Shown here: piece after piece, positions 24,938 to 34,488 of the stretch
Layout: every line of letters starts with the position of its first letter
Position numbering within the stretch: the stretch's first letter is position 1
Assembly (NCBI RefSeq): GCF_016937615.1
Contig: NZ_JAFHKI010000021.1
Span: 1-34,488, forward strand
Origin: Pseudomonas lactucae
Lineage (GTDB): Bacteria > Pseudomonadota > Gammaproteobacteria > Pseudomonadales > Pseudomonadaceae
DNA length: 34,488 bases
Direction: 5' to 3'
Notes under the pieces: generated by a model
What the model was told of the DNA's origin: nothing
Database searches by the model: none
Seen by the model: the letters and a program-made list of their open reading frames with translations, nothing else
Position numbers and translations under genes: made by a program

Positions 24938-26230
24938 TTACTGGTTCTCGCCACGTTCACGGGCAATGGCGCGGTAGCCGATGTCGGTGCGATAGAAGCA
25001 GCCTTTCCAATCGATTTTCGCGGCCAGTGCGTACGCCTGTTGTTGCGCAGCGTCGACACTGGCGCCCATGGCGGTGGCGCACAGCACACGGCCACCAGCG
25101 GTCACGACCTTACCATCCTTGAGCGCGGTGCCCGCATGGAACACTTTGCCTTCCAGCGACGCCGCCGCATCCAGGCCTTCAATCACATCGCCCTTGGCGT
25201 AGTCGGCAGGGTAACCGCCGGCCGCCAGCACGATGCCAACGCTCGGACGCGGGTCCCACTGCGCTTCGACCTTGTCCAGGGCCTGGGCCAGGGCGGCTTC
25301 CACCAGCAGCACCAGGCTCGATTGCAGCCGCAGCATCACCGGTTGGGTTTCCGGGTCGCCAAAGCGGCAGTTGAACTCGATGACCTTCGGGTTACCGGCC
25401 TTGTCGATCATCAGGCCAGCGTAAAGGAAGCCGGTGTACACATTGCCTTCATCGGCCATGCCGCGCACGGTTGGCCAGATCACCAGGTCCATCACGCGCT
25501 GATGCACTTCGCTGGTGACCACGGGGGCAGGGGAGTAGGCGCCCATGCCGCCGGTGTTGGGGCCGCTGTCGCCGTTGCCGACGCGCTTGTGGTCCTGGCT
25601 GGTGGCCATCGGCAGGACGTTCTTGCCGTCGACCATCACGATAAAGCTGGCTTCTTCGCCGTCGAGGAATTCCTCGATCACCACGCGCGAACCGGCATCG
25701 CCAAAGGCATTGCCGGCGAGCATGTCGCGCACGGCGTCTTCGGCTTCCTGCAAGGTCATCGCCACGATCACGCCTTTACCGGCGGCCAGGCCATCGGCCT
25801 TGATCACGATTGGCGCACCTTTTTCACGCAGGTAAGCCAGGGCCGGCTCGATCTCGGTGAAGTTCTGGTAGTCGGCGGTCGGGATCTTGTGGCGTGCCAG
25901 GAAGTCCTTGGTGAACGCTTTGGAGCCTTCCAACTGCGCGGCACCGGCGGTTGGGCCGAAGCAGTCCAGGCCGCGGCTGCGGAACAGGTCCACGACGCCG
26001 GCCACCAGCGGCACTTCCGGACCGACAATGGTCAGGGAAACGTTTTTCTCGGCAAAATCCGCAAGCTGCTCAAGGGCCAGCACGTCGATGGCGACGTTTT
26101 CGCACTTGGCTTCAATCGCGGTACCAGCGTTACCGGGGGCGACGAAAACCTTTTGGACGCGTGGGTCCTGGGCAACTTTCCAGGCCAGGGCGTGTTCACG
26201 GCCACCGCTGCCAATAATCAAAACATTCAT
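24938..26230 (-). CDS. purD: Phosphoribosylamine-glycine ligase PurD
   Basis: A 430-residue ATP-grasp enzyme that joins glycine to phosphoribosylamine in the second step of purine synthesis. The N-terminal MNVLIIGSGGREHALAWK, the TVVGPEVPL-like TIVGPEVPLVAGVVDLF, the ATP-grasp strand PIVIKADGLAAGKGV and the signature GPNTGGMGAYSPAPVV are all present, and EFNCRFGDPETQ supplies metal and substrate contacts. GAGG lies nine bases before the ATG. It follows purH on the same strand but a 185-base gap with a large repeat lies between them. Confidence 0.97.
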   Translation of the reverse strand: MNVLIIGSGGREHALAWKVAQDPRVQKVFVAPGNAGTAIEAKCENVAIDVLALEQLADFAEKNVSLTIVGPEVPLVAGVVDLFRSRGLDCFGPTAGAAQLEGSKAFTKDFLARHKIPTADYQNFTEIEPALAYLREKGAPIVIKADGLAAGKGVIVAMTLQEAEDAVRDMLAGNAFGDAGSRVVIEEFLDGEEASFIVMVDGKNVLPMATSQDHKRVGNGDSGPNTGGMGAYSPAPVVTSEVHQRVMDLVIWPTVRGMADEGNVYTGFLYAGLMIDKAGNPKVIEFNCRFGDPETQPVMLRLQSSLVLLVEAALAQALDKVEAQWDPRPSVGIVLAAGGYPADYAKGDVIEGLDAAASLEGKVFHAGTALKDGKVVTAGGRVLCATAMGASVDAAQQQAYALAAKIDWKGCFYRTDIGYRAIARERGENQ

Positions 26231-26270
26231 TTCAAAAACCTCAAATTCTGTAGGCGCTGCTAGGGCGCTT

Positions 26271-26402
26271 TATATGGGAGGGGGCTTGCTGTGGCGAGGG
26301 AGCTTGCTCCCGTTCGACCGCGTAGCGGTCGCCAGCTTTTGGGGGCGCTTCGCACCCCAGCGGGAGCAAGCTCCCTCGCCACAAAAACCGGGTCCCACAT
26401 TT
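26271..26402. repeat. Nested repeat: one palindromic element inside another REP
   Basis: The inner element has perfect 22-base inverted arms at 26291-26312 and 26361-26382, beginning GTGGCGAGGGAGCTTGCTCC. Between them are two small hairpins, GACCGC-GTA-GCGGTC (26316-26330) and GGGGGCG-CTT-CGCACCCC (26341-26358, with one bulged base). The flanks, TATGGGAGGGGGCTTGCT on the left and GGTCCCACATTT on the right, are the two ends of the ordinary REP type seen elsewhere in the window. The inner element therefore appears to have landed in an older REP. Confidence 0.75.
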
Positions 26403-26415
26403 CTATTGCGTCGGA

Positions 26416-28023
26416 TCAGTGGCGGAAGTGGCGCATGCCGGTGAAGACCATGGCGATGCCGGCTTCATCTGCAGCGGCAATCACTTCAGCATCGCGCATC
26501 GAGCCGCCCGGTTGGATCACGGCAGTCACGCCGGCCTTGGCGGCGTTGTCCAGGCCATCACGGAACGGGAAGAAGGCGTCGGACGCCATCACCGAACCCA
26601 CGACCTGCAAACCGGCGTGCTCGGCCTTGATCGCAGCGATACGCGCCGAGTTCACGCGGCTCATCTGGCCGGCGCCGACACCGATGGTCTGGCGGTTCTT
26701 GGCGTAGACGATGGCGTTGGATTTGACGTATTTGGCCACTTTCCAGGCGAAGATCAGGTCGTGGATCTCTTGCTCGGTCGGGGCGCGTTTGGTCACGACT
26801 TTCAGGTCTTCACTGCCGATCATGCCGATGTCGCGGCTCTGTACCAGCAAGCCGCCATTGACGCGCTTGTAGTCCCAGGCGGCGGCGCGGTCAGCCGACC
26901 ATTCGCCGCAGGCCAGCAGGCGCACGTTGGCTTTTGCGGCAACGATGGCGCGGGCTTCTTCACTCACGCTCGGTGCGATGATCACTTCGACGAATTGACG
27001 GTCGACGATGGCCTTGGCGGTTTCGGCGTCCAGCTCACGGTTGAAGGCAATGATGCCGCCGAAGGCCGATTCGGTATCGGTGGCGTAGGCCAGTTCGTAG
27101 GCCTGGCGAATGCCGCCTTCAGCGTCCGGGCTCACGGCCACGCCACACGGGTTGGCGTGCTTGACGATCACGCAGGCCGGCTTGACGAAGCTCTTCACGC
27201 ATTCCAGTGCGGCGTCGGTGTCGGCTACGTTGTTGTAGGACAGTTCCTTGCCTTGCAGTTGGGTCGCGGTGGCGATGCCGACTTCGGCCGGTTTTGCCTC
27301 CACGTAGAACGCCGCGCTCTGGTGCGGGTTCTCGCCGTAGCGCATTTCCTGGGCCTTGATGAACTGGCTGTTGAAGGTGCGCGGGAACTGGCTGCGGCCT
27401 TCCGTGCTCAGGGTCTCGGCGGCCTGGTTCACGGTGCCCATGTAGTTGGCGATCATGCCGTCGTAGGCGGCAGTGTGTTCGAACGCCTTGAGCATCAGGT
27501 CGAAGCGCTGGGCGTAGGTCAGGCCGCCGGCTTTCAGGCTTTCGAGCACTTGGGTGTAGTCGCTGGCGTTGACCACGATGGCCACGTCTTTGTGGTTCTT
27601 GGCTGCCGAGCGAACCATGGTCGGGCCGCCGATATCGATGTTTTCGATGGCGGTCGGCAGGTCACAGCCTGGCTTGTTGATGGTGGCTTCGAACGGGTAC
27701 AGGTTGACGGCCACCAGGTCGATCGGCTTGATGCCGTGCTCGTTCATGATGGCGTCGTCGATACCGCGACGACCGAGGATGCCGCCGTGGATTTTCGGGT
27801 GCAAGGTCTTGACCCGACCGTCCATCATTTCTGCGAAACCGGTGTAGTCCGCGACTTCTACTGCGGCCACGCCGTTGTCCTGCAGCAGTTTGAAGGTCCC
27901 GCCCGTGGAGAGGATTTCCACGCCCAGGGCTTCCAGCTCCCGGGCAAATTCGAGGATGCCGGTCTTGTCGGAAACGCTGATCAAGGCGCGGCGGATCGGC
28001 AGGCGGGTAGTCTGGTCGGTCAT
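26416..28023 (-). CDS. purH: Bifunctional AICAR transformylase / IMP cyclohydrolase PurH
   Basis: A 535-residue enzyme catalysing the last two steps of IMP synthesis. The N-terminal cyclohydrolase part has [20 protein letters not shown] and [28 protein letters not shown] and [17 protein letters not shown]. The transformylase part has [13 protein letters not shown], holding the catalytic Lys-His pair, and ends with [10 protein letters not shown] and [10 protein letters not shown]. The ATG at 28023 gives the family length and has GGA upstream; a start at 28035 would add four residues. Nothing unusual is seen. Confidence 0.97.
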   Translation of the reverse strand: MTDQTTRLPIRRALISVSDKTGILEFARELEALGVEILSTGGTFKLLQDNGVAAVEVADYTGFAEMMDGRVKTLHPKIHGGILGRRGIDDAIMNEHGIKPIDLVAVNLYPFEATINKPGCDLPTAIENIDIGGPTMVRSAAKNHKDVAIVVNASDYTQVLESLKAGGLTYAQRFDLMLKAFEHTAAYDGMIANYMGTVNQAAETLSTEGRSQFPRTFNSQFIKAQEMRYGENPHQSAAFYVEAKPAEVGIATATQLQGKELSYNNVADTDAALECVKSFVKPACVIVKHANPCGVAVSPDAEGGIRQAYELAYATDTESAFGGIIAFNRELDAETAKAIVDRQFVEVIIAPSVSEEARAIVAAKANVRLLACGEWSADRAAAWDYKRVNGGLLVQSRDIGMIGSEDLKVVTKRAPTEQEIHDLIFAWKVAKYVKSNAIVYAKNRQTIGVGAGQMSRVNSARIAAIKAEHAGLQVVGSVMASDAFFPFRDGLDNAAKAGVTAVIQPGGSMRDAEVIAAADEAGIAMVFTGMRHFRH

Positions 28024-28054
28024 TTCAATTTCCATCAAAAGCAAAGGAGTCAGC

Positions 28055-28087
28055 AAAAAAGGCGACCGGTTTTACGCGGGCGCCTTT
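28055..28087 (-). terminator. Intrinsic terminator of the dusB-fis operon
   Basis: On the minus strand AAAGGCG pairs with CGCCTTT and the 3' arm runs into TTTTTT. It lies 18 bases after the fis stop and separates fis from purH. Confidence 0.75.
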
Positions 28088-28104
28088 CTGGTTTGATTGA
28101 ATGC

Positions 28105-28425
28105 TTACAGCAAATCGTATTGCTTGAGCTTTTTGCGCAACGTGCCACGGTTGAGGCCCAGCAGCTCACTGGCTTTGGTCTGGTTGCCCTTGACGTAGTT
28201 CATCACGCTTTCGAGCAAGGGCGCCTCGACTTCGGAGAGCACCAGGTTGTACACGTCCGTGACGGAAGCGCCCTCAAGGTGGGCGAAATAATTGTGCAGC
28301 GCCTTCTCGACACTCCCGCGAAGGGTCTGGCCTTCTTCGCTCGGCGTGTTCAGGTGCTGTTTCAAATTGACGTTGTCGCTCACGGGTGTCGTTCCACTCA
28401 CTAAAGTCTCGGTCATCATCGTCAT
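28105..28425 (-). CDS. fis: DNA-binding protein Fis
   Basis: A 106-residue nucleoid protein and transcription regulator. The C-terminal half carries the Fis helix-turn-helix ([26 protein letters not shown]), preceded by the dimer helices ([35 protein letters not shown] in outline). The start overlaps the end of dusB by four bases, the same dusB-fis operon arrangement found in enterobacteria and P. aeruginosa. Dimer and bending functions are inferred from the family. Confidence 0.96.
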   Translation of the reverse strand: MTMMTETLVSGTTPVSDNVNLKQHLNTPSEEGQTLRGSVEKALHNYFAHLEGASVTDVYNLVLSEVEAPLLESVMNYVKGNQTKASELLGLNRGTLRKKLKQYDLL

Positions 28426-29435
28426 GCGGCCACCCCTTGTCCGTCCCCTGCTCTCAGGCTCTTGTCTCGTTCGGCAAAGAACTCTCGAACGGCGGTGACC
28501 TGTGCTTGCGTTTCATCCAAACGATTGAACCCGGCGCGAAACTCCCTGGCGCCCGGCAGGGTTGCGAGATACCAACCCACATGCTTGCGAGCAATGCGCA
28601 CGCCCATCACGTCTCCGTAGAAAGTGTGAAGGGCAGCCAGATGCTCAAGCAGAATACGTTCCACCTCGATCAGCTCCGGTGCCGGCAGGGTTTCACCAGT
28701 ACGCAGAAAGTGCTCGATTTCACGAAAAATCCAGGGCCGCCCCTGGGCGGCCCGGCCGATCAACAGGCCATCGGCACCGGTGGCGTACAGGACGCGCCGG
28801 GCTTTTTCGGCTGAATCGATGTCGCCATTGGCAAATACCGGCATCGACACGGCCTGCTTGATGGCGGCAATGGTGTCGTATTCGGCTTCACCGGTGTAAA
28901 GATCGGCGCGGGTGCGGCCATGCACTGCCAGCGCTGCAATGCCTGCCTGTTCGGCGATCTTCGCCACTGTCAGGCCATTCTTGTTGTCCCGGTCCCAGCC
29001 GGTACGAATCTTCAGGGTGACCGGCACATCCACTGCAGCGACAACGGCCTGCAGGATCTCGGCAACCAATTGCTCATCCTTCAACAGGGCGGAACCGGCG
29101 GCCTTGTTGCAGACCTTCTTGGCCGGGCAGCCCATGTTGATGTCGATAATCTGCGCGCCCAACGCCACGTTGGCTCGGGCCGCATCCGCCAGCATCTGCG
29201 CATCACCGCCGGCGATCTGTACCGAGCGGGGCTCGGGATCACCTTCGTGGATCATGCGCATCCGCGATTTGCGGGTGTTCCACAAGCTCATGTCGCTGGT
29301 GACCATTTCCGAGACTACAAGACCCGCGCCCAAACGTTTGCACAGCTGACGAAAGGGCTGGTCGGTGACGCCCGCCATCGGGGCGAGAATCAAGCCGTTC
29401 TGCAATGTGTATGGGCCGATGCGTACCGCCGACAT
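28422..29435 (-). CDS. dusB: tRNA-dihydrouridine synthase B
   Basis: A 337-residue FMN enzyme that reduces uridine in the D-loop of tRNA. The TIM-barrel start [17 protein letters not shown] binds FMN. The catalytic Cys lies in [20 protein letters not shown] (Cys103), with KIRTGWD, AVHGRTR and PVFANGDI further on. GGAAG is placed seven bases before the ATG at 29435. A plausible sigma-70 promoter is upstream. fis follows with overlapping codons, so both share one transcript. Confidence 0.96.
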   Translation of the reverse strand: MSAVRIGPYTLQNGLILAPMAGVTDQPFRQLCKRLGAGLVVSEMVTSDMSLWNTRKSRMRMIHEGDPEPRSVQIAGGDAQMLADAARANVALGAQIIDINMGCPAKKVCNKAAGSALLKDEQLVAEILQAVVAAVDVPVTLKIRTGWDRDNKNGLTVAKIAEQAGIAALAVHGRTRADLYTGEAEYDTIAAIKQAVSMPVFANGDIDSAEKARRVLYATGADGLLIGRAAQGRPWIFREIEHFLRTGETLPAPELIEVERILLEHLAALHTFYGDVMGVRIARKHVGWYLATLPGAREFRAGFNRLDETQAQVTAVREFFAERDKSLRAGDGQGVAA

Positions 29436-29486
29436 AGGACTTCCCTGTTGTGGGGCCGGATCATTAGAGTTCGAAAAAGGGTTGGC

Positions 29487-29515
29487 ATGATACCCGCTCT
29501 CGATGACTGGTTAAA
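29487..29515 (-). promoter_or_regulatory. Candidate sigma-70 promoter of dusB-fis
   Basis: On the minus strand TTTAAC (29515-29510) and TATCAT (29492-29487) are exactly 17 bases apart. Transcription would start near 29480, giving a leader of about 45 bases before dusB. Matches are moderate, so this is a candidate only. Confidence 0.4.
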
Positions 29516-29620
29516 GGCTGAATTGGATAAAATCTGAACAGTTATTTCTTTATCGCCGCTGGTTTGGTTGCGCCGCGTGCAGTCAACAATCTGCCGCCAA
29601 ACTCTTGTACATAAGCCGAT

Positions 29621-30868
29621 TCACTCGGGCGAGTGGAAGGTCAGGCTGTAATTCACGGCTTTATTGCCAGGGTCGAGGATGTCCAGGGAGATATGGATCG
29701 GCGTTTGTGATGGCATTTCGCTGACGCCGGCCAGCTCGCCGCTGAGATATTCGGCCGGCTTGAAGCGACGACTGGCGATCAGCCCGCCGTTCATGTCGGC
29801 AAAACGCAGCTCCAGCAACGGGAAGGGCTGGGAGAACGTCGCGCGGTTATAGATGATCGCGTCCACCACCAGCGCCCCGGCAAATTCCGGGTGGCTGCGC
29901 ACCACCAGGTTACTGCTCTTTATGTGGGCAATATCGACTCGCGATGGCACGGTGCAGCCCAGCGTGGGGCACAGCTGCTGGAACCACGGGCGATAAGCGT
30001 CCTGGCGAGCCAGGTCGTCGAATTGATAGGCAATGTACTGGCCAGCCAGGCCAGTGGCGGCGATCAGTACCAGCAATAGCCAGATCAGGCGGCGACCCCA
30101 GCCCGACGGGCGTTTTTGCGCGTACAGGTGCAGCGGATCGTCTTCCAGGTCCTGCAGCAGGTCATCGTGTTCGCTGGCGGGCGCGCGCAATCGCTTGCGG
30201 CGCTGCTGTGGGTGTTCTTCGGGATGCGCGTCGTCGGTTTCTACAGCCACGGGGGTGACGGGCGGGTCGACGGGCTCGTCGTCAAGGGTTGCCCGCATCG
30301 GCGGTTCGTCGTCGATATCGTCGGCGTGAAGCGACATGGACGGTTCGGTGCGCTGCCGTGTCGCAGGGGCCTTGGTCGGTTCCGGATCGCCTTCGGCGAC
30401 GTGGGTGCGTTCTTCAGGCGGTTCGCTGAACAGGCTGGCGGCCCATTTTTCCTCTTCGGCCTTGACCGTATCGCGGCTGGCGCTGAGGGTATCTTCCTTC
30501 TGCCTGCGGTCGGAACCCGCTTGGCGACGCTCTGTGCCGGCCGGCTGCGTATGCTGGATCTCGCGGCGCTCCAGCTTGGCAAGTTCTACGTCCAGGTCCA
30601 GGTTGTCCAGGTCCAGTTCTTCGGCAGTCCACTGTTTCTGGCTGATCGCCCGCTGTGCCTGGGGCGCCGTCTCGGGCGCAGGTTCAGCCGCCGCCGGCTG
30701 CTCTGGTGCAGGCGCGTGGGCGCGCTGCTCCAGCAACTGGCGAGCGGCATTGAACACTTGCAGGCACGAGCCGCAACGCACCACGCCGCGGGCCACGCTC
30801 AACTGGGCATGGTTGACGCGGAAACGGGCTTGGCAATGCGGGCACTGGGTGACGAAACTGTCGGTCAT
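29621..30868 (-). CDS. Zinc-ribbon and DUF3426 membrane protein
   Basis: A 415-residue protein with an N-terminal MJ0042-type zinc ribbon (FVTQCPHCQARFRVNHAQL and RCGSCLQVF), a long acidic and Gln-rich low-complexity middle of about 200 residues, one membrane helix (LIWLLLVLIAATGLAGQYIA) and a C-terminal DUF3426 domain ending NKAVNYSLTFHSPE. The topology suggests a cytoplasmic zinc ribbon with a periplasmic DUF3426 domain. The role is unknown. The ATG at 30868 places the ribbon at the N-terminus. It lies 30 bases downstream of prmA and is probably co-transcribed with it. Confidence 0.9.
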   Translation of the reverse strand: MTDSFVTQCPHCQARFRVNHAQLSVARGVVRCGSCLQVFNAARQLLEQRAHAPAPEQPAAAEPAPETAPQAQRAISQKQWTAEELDLDNLDLDVELAKLERREIQHTQPAGTERRQAGSDRRQKEDTLSASRDTVKAEEEKWAASLFSEPPEERTHVAEGDPEPTKAPATRQRTEPSMSLHADDIDDEPPMRATLDDEPVDPPVTPVAVETDDAHPEEHPQQRRKRLRAPASEHDDLLQDLEDDPLHLYAQKRPSGWGRRLIWLLLVLIAATGLAGQYIAYQFDDLARQDAYRPWFQQLCPTLGCTVPSRVDIAHIKSSNLVVRSHPEFAGALVVDAIIYNRATFSQPFPLLELRFADMNGGLIASRRFKPAEYLSGELAGVSEMPSQTPIHISLDILDPGNKAVNYSLTFHSPE

Positions 30869-30898
30869 GCGGCCATCCGATTCAGGCAAGCGCTCATT

Positions 30899-31777
30899 CT
30901 AGCGCCGACGACCGCTGATGCGTACCCAGCCATCGCGGTTGGCGATCGGGTCCAGCTCGAAATCGCTGGCATAGGCGGCGGCAACCTCGTCACCTTGCTC
31001 GGCGAGAATGCCCGATAGCGCCAGACGGCCTCCCGGCTTGACCAGGCTCGACAGCTGCGGCGCCAGGGAGACCAGCGGCCCGGCGAGGATATTGGCCACC
31101 AGCACATCAGCCTGTACCTGGGGCAGGTCCTCAGGCAGGTAGAGTGGGAATTTTCCTTCGGCGATGTGGTTGCGCCCGGCGTTGTCGCGGGAGGCTTCCA
31201 GCGCTTGCACGTCGATATCGGTGCCCACGGCTTGCTTGGCGCCCAGCAACAGCGCGGCAATCGCCAGGATCCCCGAGCCGCAGCCGAAATCCAGCACGTG
31301 GCTGTCGGTCAGGTCCTGGCCGTCCAGCCATTCCAGGCACAGTGCGGTGGTGGGGTGGGTGCCGGTGCCGAACGCCAGGCCCGGGTCGAGCAGCAGGTTG
31401 ACTGCGTTTGGCTCGGGGGCAGCGTGCCAGCTCGGCACGATCCACAGGCGCTGGCCGAAACGCATCGGTTGGAAGTTGTCCATCCAGCTGCGTTCCCAGT
31501 CCTGGTCTTCGATCACTTCGCTGTGATGCTCGGGCAGCGGGCCGCCAGTGAGCAGTTCCATATGGGCCAGCACGGCGGCGGCGTCGGTGCCGTCTTCGAA
31601 CAGGGCCAACAGGTGGGTGTGGGACCACAGCGGGGTGGTATTGAGTTCGGGTTCGAAAATCGGCTGGTCTTCGGCGTCCATGAAGGTCACTGAAACAGCG
31701 CCCACTTCGAGGAGCGCGTCTTCGTAGGTTTCGGCTTGTTCTGGGCTGATGGCGAGACGGACTTGCAGCCAAGGCAT
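30899..31777 (-). CDS. prmA: Ribosomal protein L11 methyltransferase PrmA
   Basis: A 292-residue SAM-dependent enzyme that trimethylates ribosomal protein L11. The N-terminal substrate domain begins [20 protein letters not shown]. The catalytic domain has [14 protein letters not shown], the SAM motif [19 protein letters not shown] and [22 protein letters not shown] precedes the ATG at 31777 by a few bases. A longer open frame to 31999 runs into REP and terminator sequence and is rejected. Confidence 0.96.
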   Translation of the reverse strand: MPWLQVRLAISPEQAETYEDALLEVGAVSVTFMDAEDQPIFEPELNTTPLWSHTHLLALFEDGTDAAAVLAHMELLTGGPLPEHHSEVIEDQDWERSWMDNFQPMRFGQRLWIVPSWHAAPEPNAVNLLLDPGLAFGTGTHPTTALCLEWLDGQDLTDSHVLDFGCGSGILAIAALLLGAKQAVGTDIDVQALEASRDNAGRNHIAEGKFPLYLPEDLPQVQADVLVANILAGPLVSLAPQLSSLVKPGGRLALSGILAEQGDEVAAAYASDFELDPIANRDGWVRISGRRR

Positions 31778-31886
31778 GGCGGGCACCTTTGAAATGAATA
31801 AGTCTGCAGCGGGGTAGGGGCTGCGAAAGGGCGCAAGTTTACGCGAGCGGCGGGCAGAAGACGACACTACTGACTGCACGCCGGTC

Positions 31887-31920
31887 AAATGTGGGAGGGG
31901 ACTTGCCCCCTCCCACATTT
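31887..31920. repeat. Single REP hairpin
   Basis: AAATGTGGGAGGGG and CCCCCTCCCACATTT form a near-perfect palindrome around ACTTG. It lies between the accC terminator and prmA and resembles the elements at 22018 and 13968. Confidence 0.8.
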
Positions 31921-31959
31921 TGACGGTGTACATCTTCAAAAAAGTAGAGGGCCCACAAA

Positions 31960-31989
31960 CAACAAAACCGCCCGAAGGCGGCTTTGTTG
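31960..31989 (-). terminator. Intrinsic terminator of the aroQ-accB-accC operon
   Basis: On the minus strand CAACAAAG-CCGCC pairs with GGCGG-TTTTGTTG around a TTCG loop, ending in a T-rich run. It begins ten bases after the accC stop. Confidence 0.85.
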
Positions 31990-31999
31990 GGTGGAGCAC

Positions 32000-33361
32000 T
32001 TACTGGTTGGCCAGCTTGTGTTCCAGGTAGTGAATGTTCACACCACCTTCGCAGAAGCCTTCATCACGAACCAGGTCCCTGTGCAGCGGGACGTTGGTCT
32101 TGATGCCGTCGACCACGATTTCGTCCAGGGCGTTACGCATACGGGCCATGGCCTCGTCGCGAGTGGCGCCCCAGGTGATCAGCTTGCCGATCAGCGAGTC
32201 GTAGTTGGACGGTACCTTGTAGCCGCTGTACAGGTGCGAATCGACGCGAACGCCGTTGCCGCCCGGTGCATGGAAATGCTTGACCAGGCCTGGGCTCGGC
32301 ATAAAGGTTTTCGGGTCTTCGGCGTTGATCCGGCACTCCAGGGAGTGGCCGTGAATCTTCACGTCGTCCTGGGTGAAGGACAGCACGTTGCCGGCGGCGA
32401 TGCTGAGCATCTCCTTGACGATGTCGATACCGGTGACCATCTCCGACACCGGATGCTCTACCTGCACACGAGTGTTCATCTCGATGAAGTAGAAACGACC
32501 GTTCTCGTAGAGGAACTCGAAGGTGCCGGCGCCACGGTAGCTGATGTCGATGCACGCCTTGACGCAGCGAGCGAGGACTTCCTGGCGAGCGGTTTCATCC
32601 AGGCCCGGTGCCGGCGCTTCTTCCAACACCTTCTGGTGACGGCGTTGCAGCGAGCAATCGCGGTCGCCCAGGTGGATGGCATGGCCCTGGCCGTCGGACA
32701 ATACCTGCACTTCCACGTGGCGTGGGTTGGTCAGGTATTTTTCCAGGTAGACCATCGGGTTGCCGAACCAGGCGCCCGCTTCCGCACGGGTCTGCTTGGC
32801 CGATTCGATCAGGTCTTCTTCCTTGTGCACCACGCGCATGCCACGACCACCACCGCCACCGGCGGCCTTGATGATCACCGGGTAACCGACTTCGCGACCG
32901 ATGCGCAGGGCGGTTTCCTCATCTTCAGGCAGTGGGCCGTCGGAACCTGGAACGGTTGGCACGCCGGCCGCGATCATGGCGTCCTTGGCCGACACCTTGT
33001 CGCCCATCAGGCGAATGGTTTCGGCTTTCGGGCCGATGAAGGCGAACCCGGATTTTTCCACCTGTTCGGCGAAATCGGCGTTTTCCGCGAGGAAGCCGTA
33101 GCCTGGGTGGATGCCATCGGCGCCGGTCACTTCTGCCGCGGCGATGATGTTCGGGATGTTCAGGTACGAGTTCGAGGCCAGTGGCGGGCCGATGCAGATG
33201 CTCTCGTCCGCCAGTTTCACGTGCATCAATTCGGTATCGGCCGTCGAGTAAACAGCGACGGTCTTGATGCCCTCTTCCTTACAGGCGCGCAGGATACGCA
33301 GCGCGATCTCGCCGCGGTTGGCGATCAGGACTTTTTGCAGTTTCTTCGCAGGTTTCAACAT
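32000..33361 (-). CDS. accC: Biotin carboxylase subunit of acetyl-CoA carboxylase
   Basis: A 453-residue ATP-grasp enzyme that carboxylates biotin on AccB, the first step of fatty-acid synthesis. Typical stretches are [55 protein letters not shown] and [17 protein letters not shown]. The ATG at 33361 is selected for its GGAG eight bases upstream; the product has a few extra residues (LKPAKKL) before the usual family start. It lies 17 bases after accB. Confidence 0.97.
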   Translation of the reverse strand: MLKPAKKLQKVLIANRGEIALRILRACKEEGIKTVAVYSTADTELMHVKLADESICIGPPLASNSYLNIPNIIAAAEVTGADGIHPGYGFLAENADFAEQVEKSGFAFIGPKAETIRLMGDKVSAKDAMIAAGVPTVPGSDGPLPEDEETALRIGREVGYPVIIKAAGGGGGRGMRVVHKEEDLIESAKQTRAEAGAWFGNPMVYLEKYLTNPRHVEVQVLSDGQGHAIHLGDRDCSLQRRHQKVLEEAPAPGLDETARQEVLARCVKACIDISYRGAGTFEFLYENGRFYFIEMNTRVQVEHPVSEMVTGIDIVKEMLSIAAGNVLSFTQDDVKIHGHSLECRINAEDPKTFMPSPGLVKHFHAPGGNGVRVDSHLYSGYKVPSNYDSLIGKLITWGATRDEAMARMRNALDEIVVDGIKTNVPLHRDLVRDEGFCEGGVNIHYLEHKLANQ

Positions 33362-33378
33362 CGAAGGCGCTCCGCGGT

Positions 33379-33843
33379 TCAAACGATGGTGAACAGCGGC
33401 TGGTCGTACTCAACCGGCTGACCGTTTTCTACCAGGATGGATTCGATCACACCGGCGGTTTCGGCGGTGATGTGGTTCATCATCTTCATCGCTTCAACGA
33501 TGCAGATGGTGTCGCCCACTTTCACGGTCTTGCCGACTTCAACGAAGGCGGGCGAGCCTGGCGCCGGAGTGCGGTAGAAGGTACCGACCATTGGCGACTT
33601 GACCACGGTACCGTTCAGCACAGGCGCTGCCGGAGCGGCGGGCGCTGCGGCAGCTGGAGCGGCGGCGGCAGGCGCGGCAGGGGCTGGAGCCGGTGCTTGC
33701 ATCTGCGGTGCGTAGAACTGTTGGGCCGGAGTCTTGCTGTGGCGGCTGATCCGCACGGACTCTTCGCCTTCCTTGATTTCCAGCTCGTCGATACCGGATT
33801 CTTCCAGCAGTTCGATCAATTTCTTAACTTTACGGATATCCAT
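33379..33843 (-). CDS. accB: Biotin carboxyl carrier protein of acetyl-CoA carboxylase
   Basis: A 154-residue carrier. The N-terminal helix block [20 protein letters not shown] is typical, followed by a flexible Ala/Pro linker around residues 50-73 and the biotinyl domain. The biotinylated Lys is Lys120 in [10 protein letters not shown]. It is placed between aroQ and accC with short gaps, as in other pseudomonads. No irregularity is seen. Confidence 0.97.
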   Translation of the reverse strand: MDIRKVKKLIELLEESGIDELEIKEGEESVRISRHSKTPAQQFYAPQMQAPAPAPAAPAAAAPAAAAPAAPAAPVLNGTVVKSPMVGTFYRTPAPGSPAFVEVGKTVKVGDTICIVEAMKMMNHITAETAGVIESILVENGQPVEYDQPLFTIV

Positions 33844-33867
33844 GAATCATCAACTCCCAAGGGTCGG

Positions 33868-34323
33868 TCAGGGGCGTTTAGCCTGTTCTTCAAGCTGTTC
33901 CAGGGCGGCCTCCAGGGCCAGCCGGTAACCGCTGGCGCCAAGGCCGCAGATCACTCCTACCGCTACGTCGGAGAAGTAAGAGTGATGGCGGAAAGGTTCG
34001 CGTTTGTGCACGTTCGATAAATGCACTTCGATGAATGGGATGCTCACCGCCAGCAGCGCGTCACGTAATGCAACGCTTGTGTGCGTAAAAGCGGCGGGAT
34101 TGATCAGGATAAAGTCCACGCCTTCGCCGCGCGCGGCATGGATGCGATCAATCAATTCGTACTCGGCGTTGCTTTGCAGGTAGAGCAGATGGTGGCCGGC
34201 TTCACGCGCCCGTCGTTCCAGATCGAGGTTGATCTGATCCAGGGTCACTGCCCCGTAGACGCCCGGTTCACGGGTGCCGAGCAGGTTCAGGTTGGGTCCG
34301 TGAAGAACCAGTAAGGTCGCCAT
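33868..34323 (-). CDS. aroQ: Type II 3-dehydroquinate dehydratase
   Basis: A 151-residue dodecamer-forming enzyme of the shikimate pathway. It has [21 protein letters not shown] with the catalytic Tyr, [18 protein letters not shown], and [19 protein letters not shown] with the catalytic His. It is the first gene of the leftward aroQ-accB-accC operon; 24 bases separate it from accB. Pseudomonads commonly have more than one aroQ, and this is the copy linked to accBC. Confidence 0.97.
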   Translation of the reverse strand: MATLLVLHGPNLNLLGTREPGVYGAVTLDQINLDLERRAREAGHHLLYLQSNAEYELIDRIHAARGEGVDFILINPAAFTHTSVALRDALLAVSIPFIEVHLSNVHKREPFRHHSYFSDVAVGVICGLGASGYRLALEAALEQLEEQAKRP

Positions 34324-34473
34324 CGGCTGTTCCTTGTTATTGGTGGGAGTACGGCATAACCCGGCGACTATGCCGCAAAGCCTTTATGACTGTCCAGTTC
34401 TATGCAGTAGGCAGCACGATTAGCGAGGATTGCGCAAAATTTGTGACTGGGGCCTTAGATCTGGTCATCGAGA

Positions 34474-34488
34474 TCAAGTGTGGGAGGG
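34474..34488. repeat. REP element cut by the window end
   Basis: The last bases, TCAAGTGTGGGAGGG, are the start of the same REP type found elsewhere in the window. The rest lies outside. Confidence 0.55.

Noticed and set aside
26419..28404. 661-codon open frame opposite purH
   Set aside because: It is an antisense shadow; purH is unmistakable on the other strand.
29487..29537. A 16-codon frame on the plus strand (MIPALDDWLKAELDKI) preceded by AAGGG
   Set aside because: The ribosome-like site is good, but the frame lies over the candidate dusB promoter and no conservation can be shown from one sequence.
1..34488. CRISPR arrays, tRNA or rRNA genes, insertion sequences
   Set aside because: No regular spaced repeats, no cloverleaf with tRNA consensus loops, no rRNA stretches and no transposase-like protein were found; the recurring repeats are REP palindromes.

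Overview
The window looks like chromosomal DNA of a Pseudomonas of the fluorescens group. It is GC-rich, carries several copies of the GTGGGAGGGGGCTTGC-type REP palindrome, and its right half keeps a gene order that I recall from P. aeruginosa (aroQ-accB-accC, prmA, zinc-ribbon gene, dusB-fis, purH, purD, retS, with the urea transporter further on).

Layout, left to right. (1) urtA, the periplasmic urea-binding protein, reads leftward from a near-consensus sigma-54 promoter with an upstream NtrC-type palindrome. (2) A giant unfamiliar gene of nine tandem modules of about 210 residues (1658-7515), apparently related to DUF4329, is broken by one frameshift near 4915-4941. (3) A leftward copper-acquisition cluster (12510-7512): DUF2946 protein, PCu(A)C copper chaperone, second DUF2946 protein, OprC-type TonB-dependent copper receptor with its copper ligands conserved, and a PepSY membrane protein. 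(4) A small accessory stretch: a higBA-type toxin-antitoxin pair, then a structured element resembling phage C4 antisense RNA in front of a small DUF6124/DUF3077-like gene. (5) Cobalamin genes of the oxygen-dependent route: cobK-cobL leftward, cobG-cobH-cobI-cobJ rightward with overlapping junctions. (6) An unrecognised 255-residue protein facing a MarC-family membrane protein. (7) retS, a hybrid sensor kinase of the Gac/Rsm network, frameshifted just after its signal peptide. (8) Housekeeping genes purD, purH, fis, dusB, a zinc-ribbon DUF3426 protein, prmA, accC, accB and aroQ, all leftward.

Functional threads: nitrogen-controlled urea uptake; a complete-looking outer-membrane-to-inner-membrane copper path; the middle part of corrin-ring synthesis; purine synthesis; fatty-acid precursor supply. 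The observations most worth checking are the C4-like RNA, whose loop and 3' strand are each exactly complementary to sequence just upstream of the DUF6124-like start codon; the nine-module protein; and two independent frameshifts in otherwise well-preserved genes, one of them in the regulator retS. Everything is read by eye from the sequence; no database or folding program was used.
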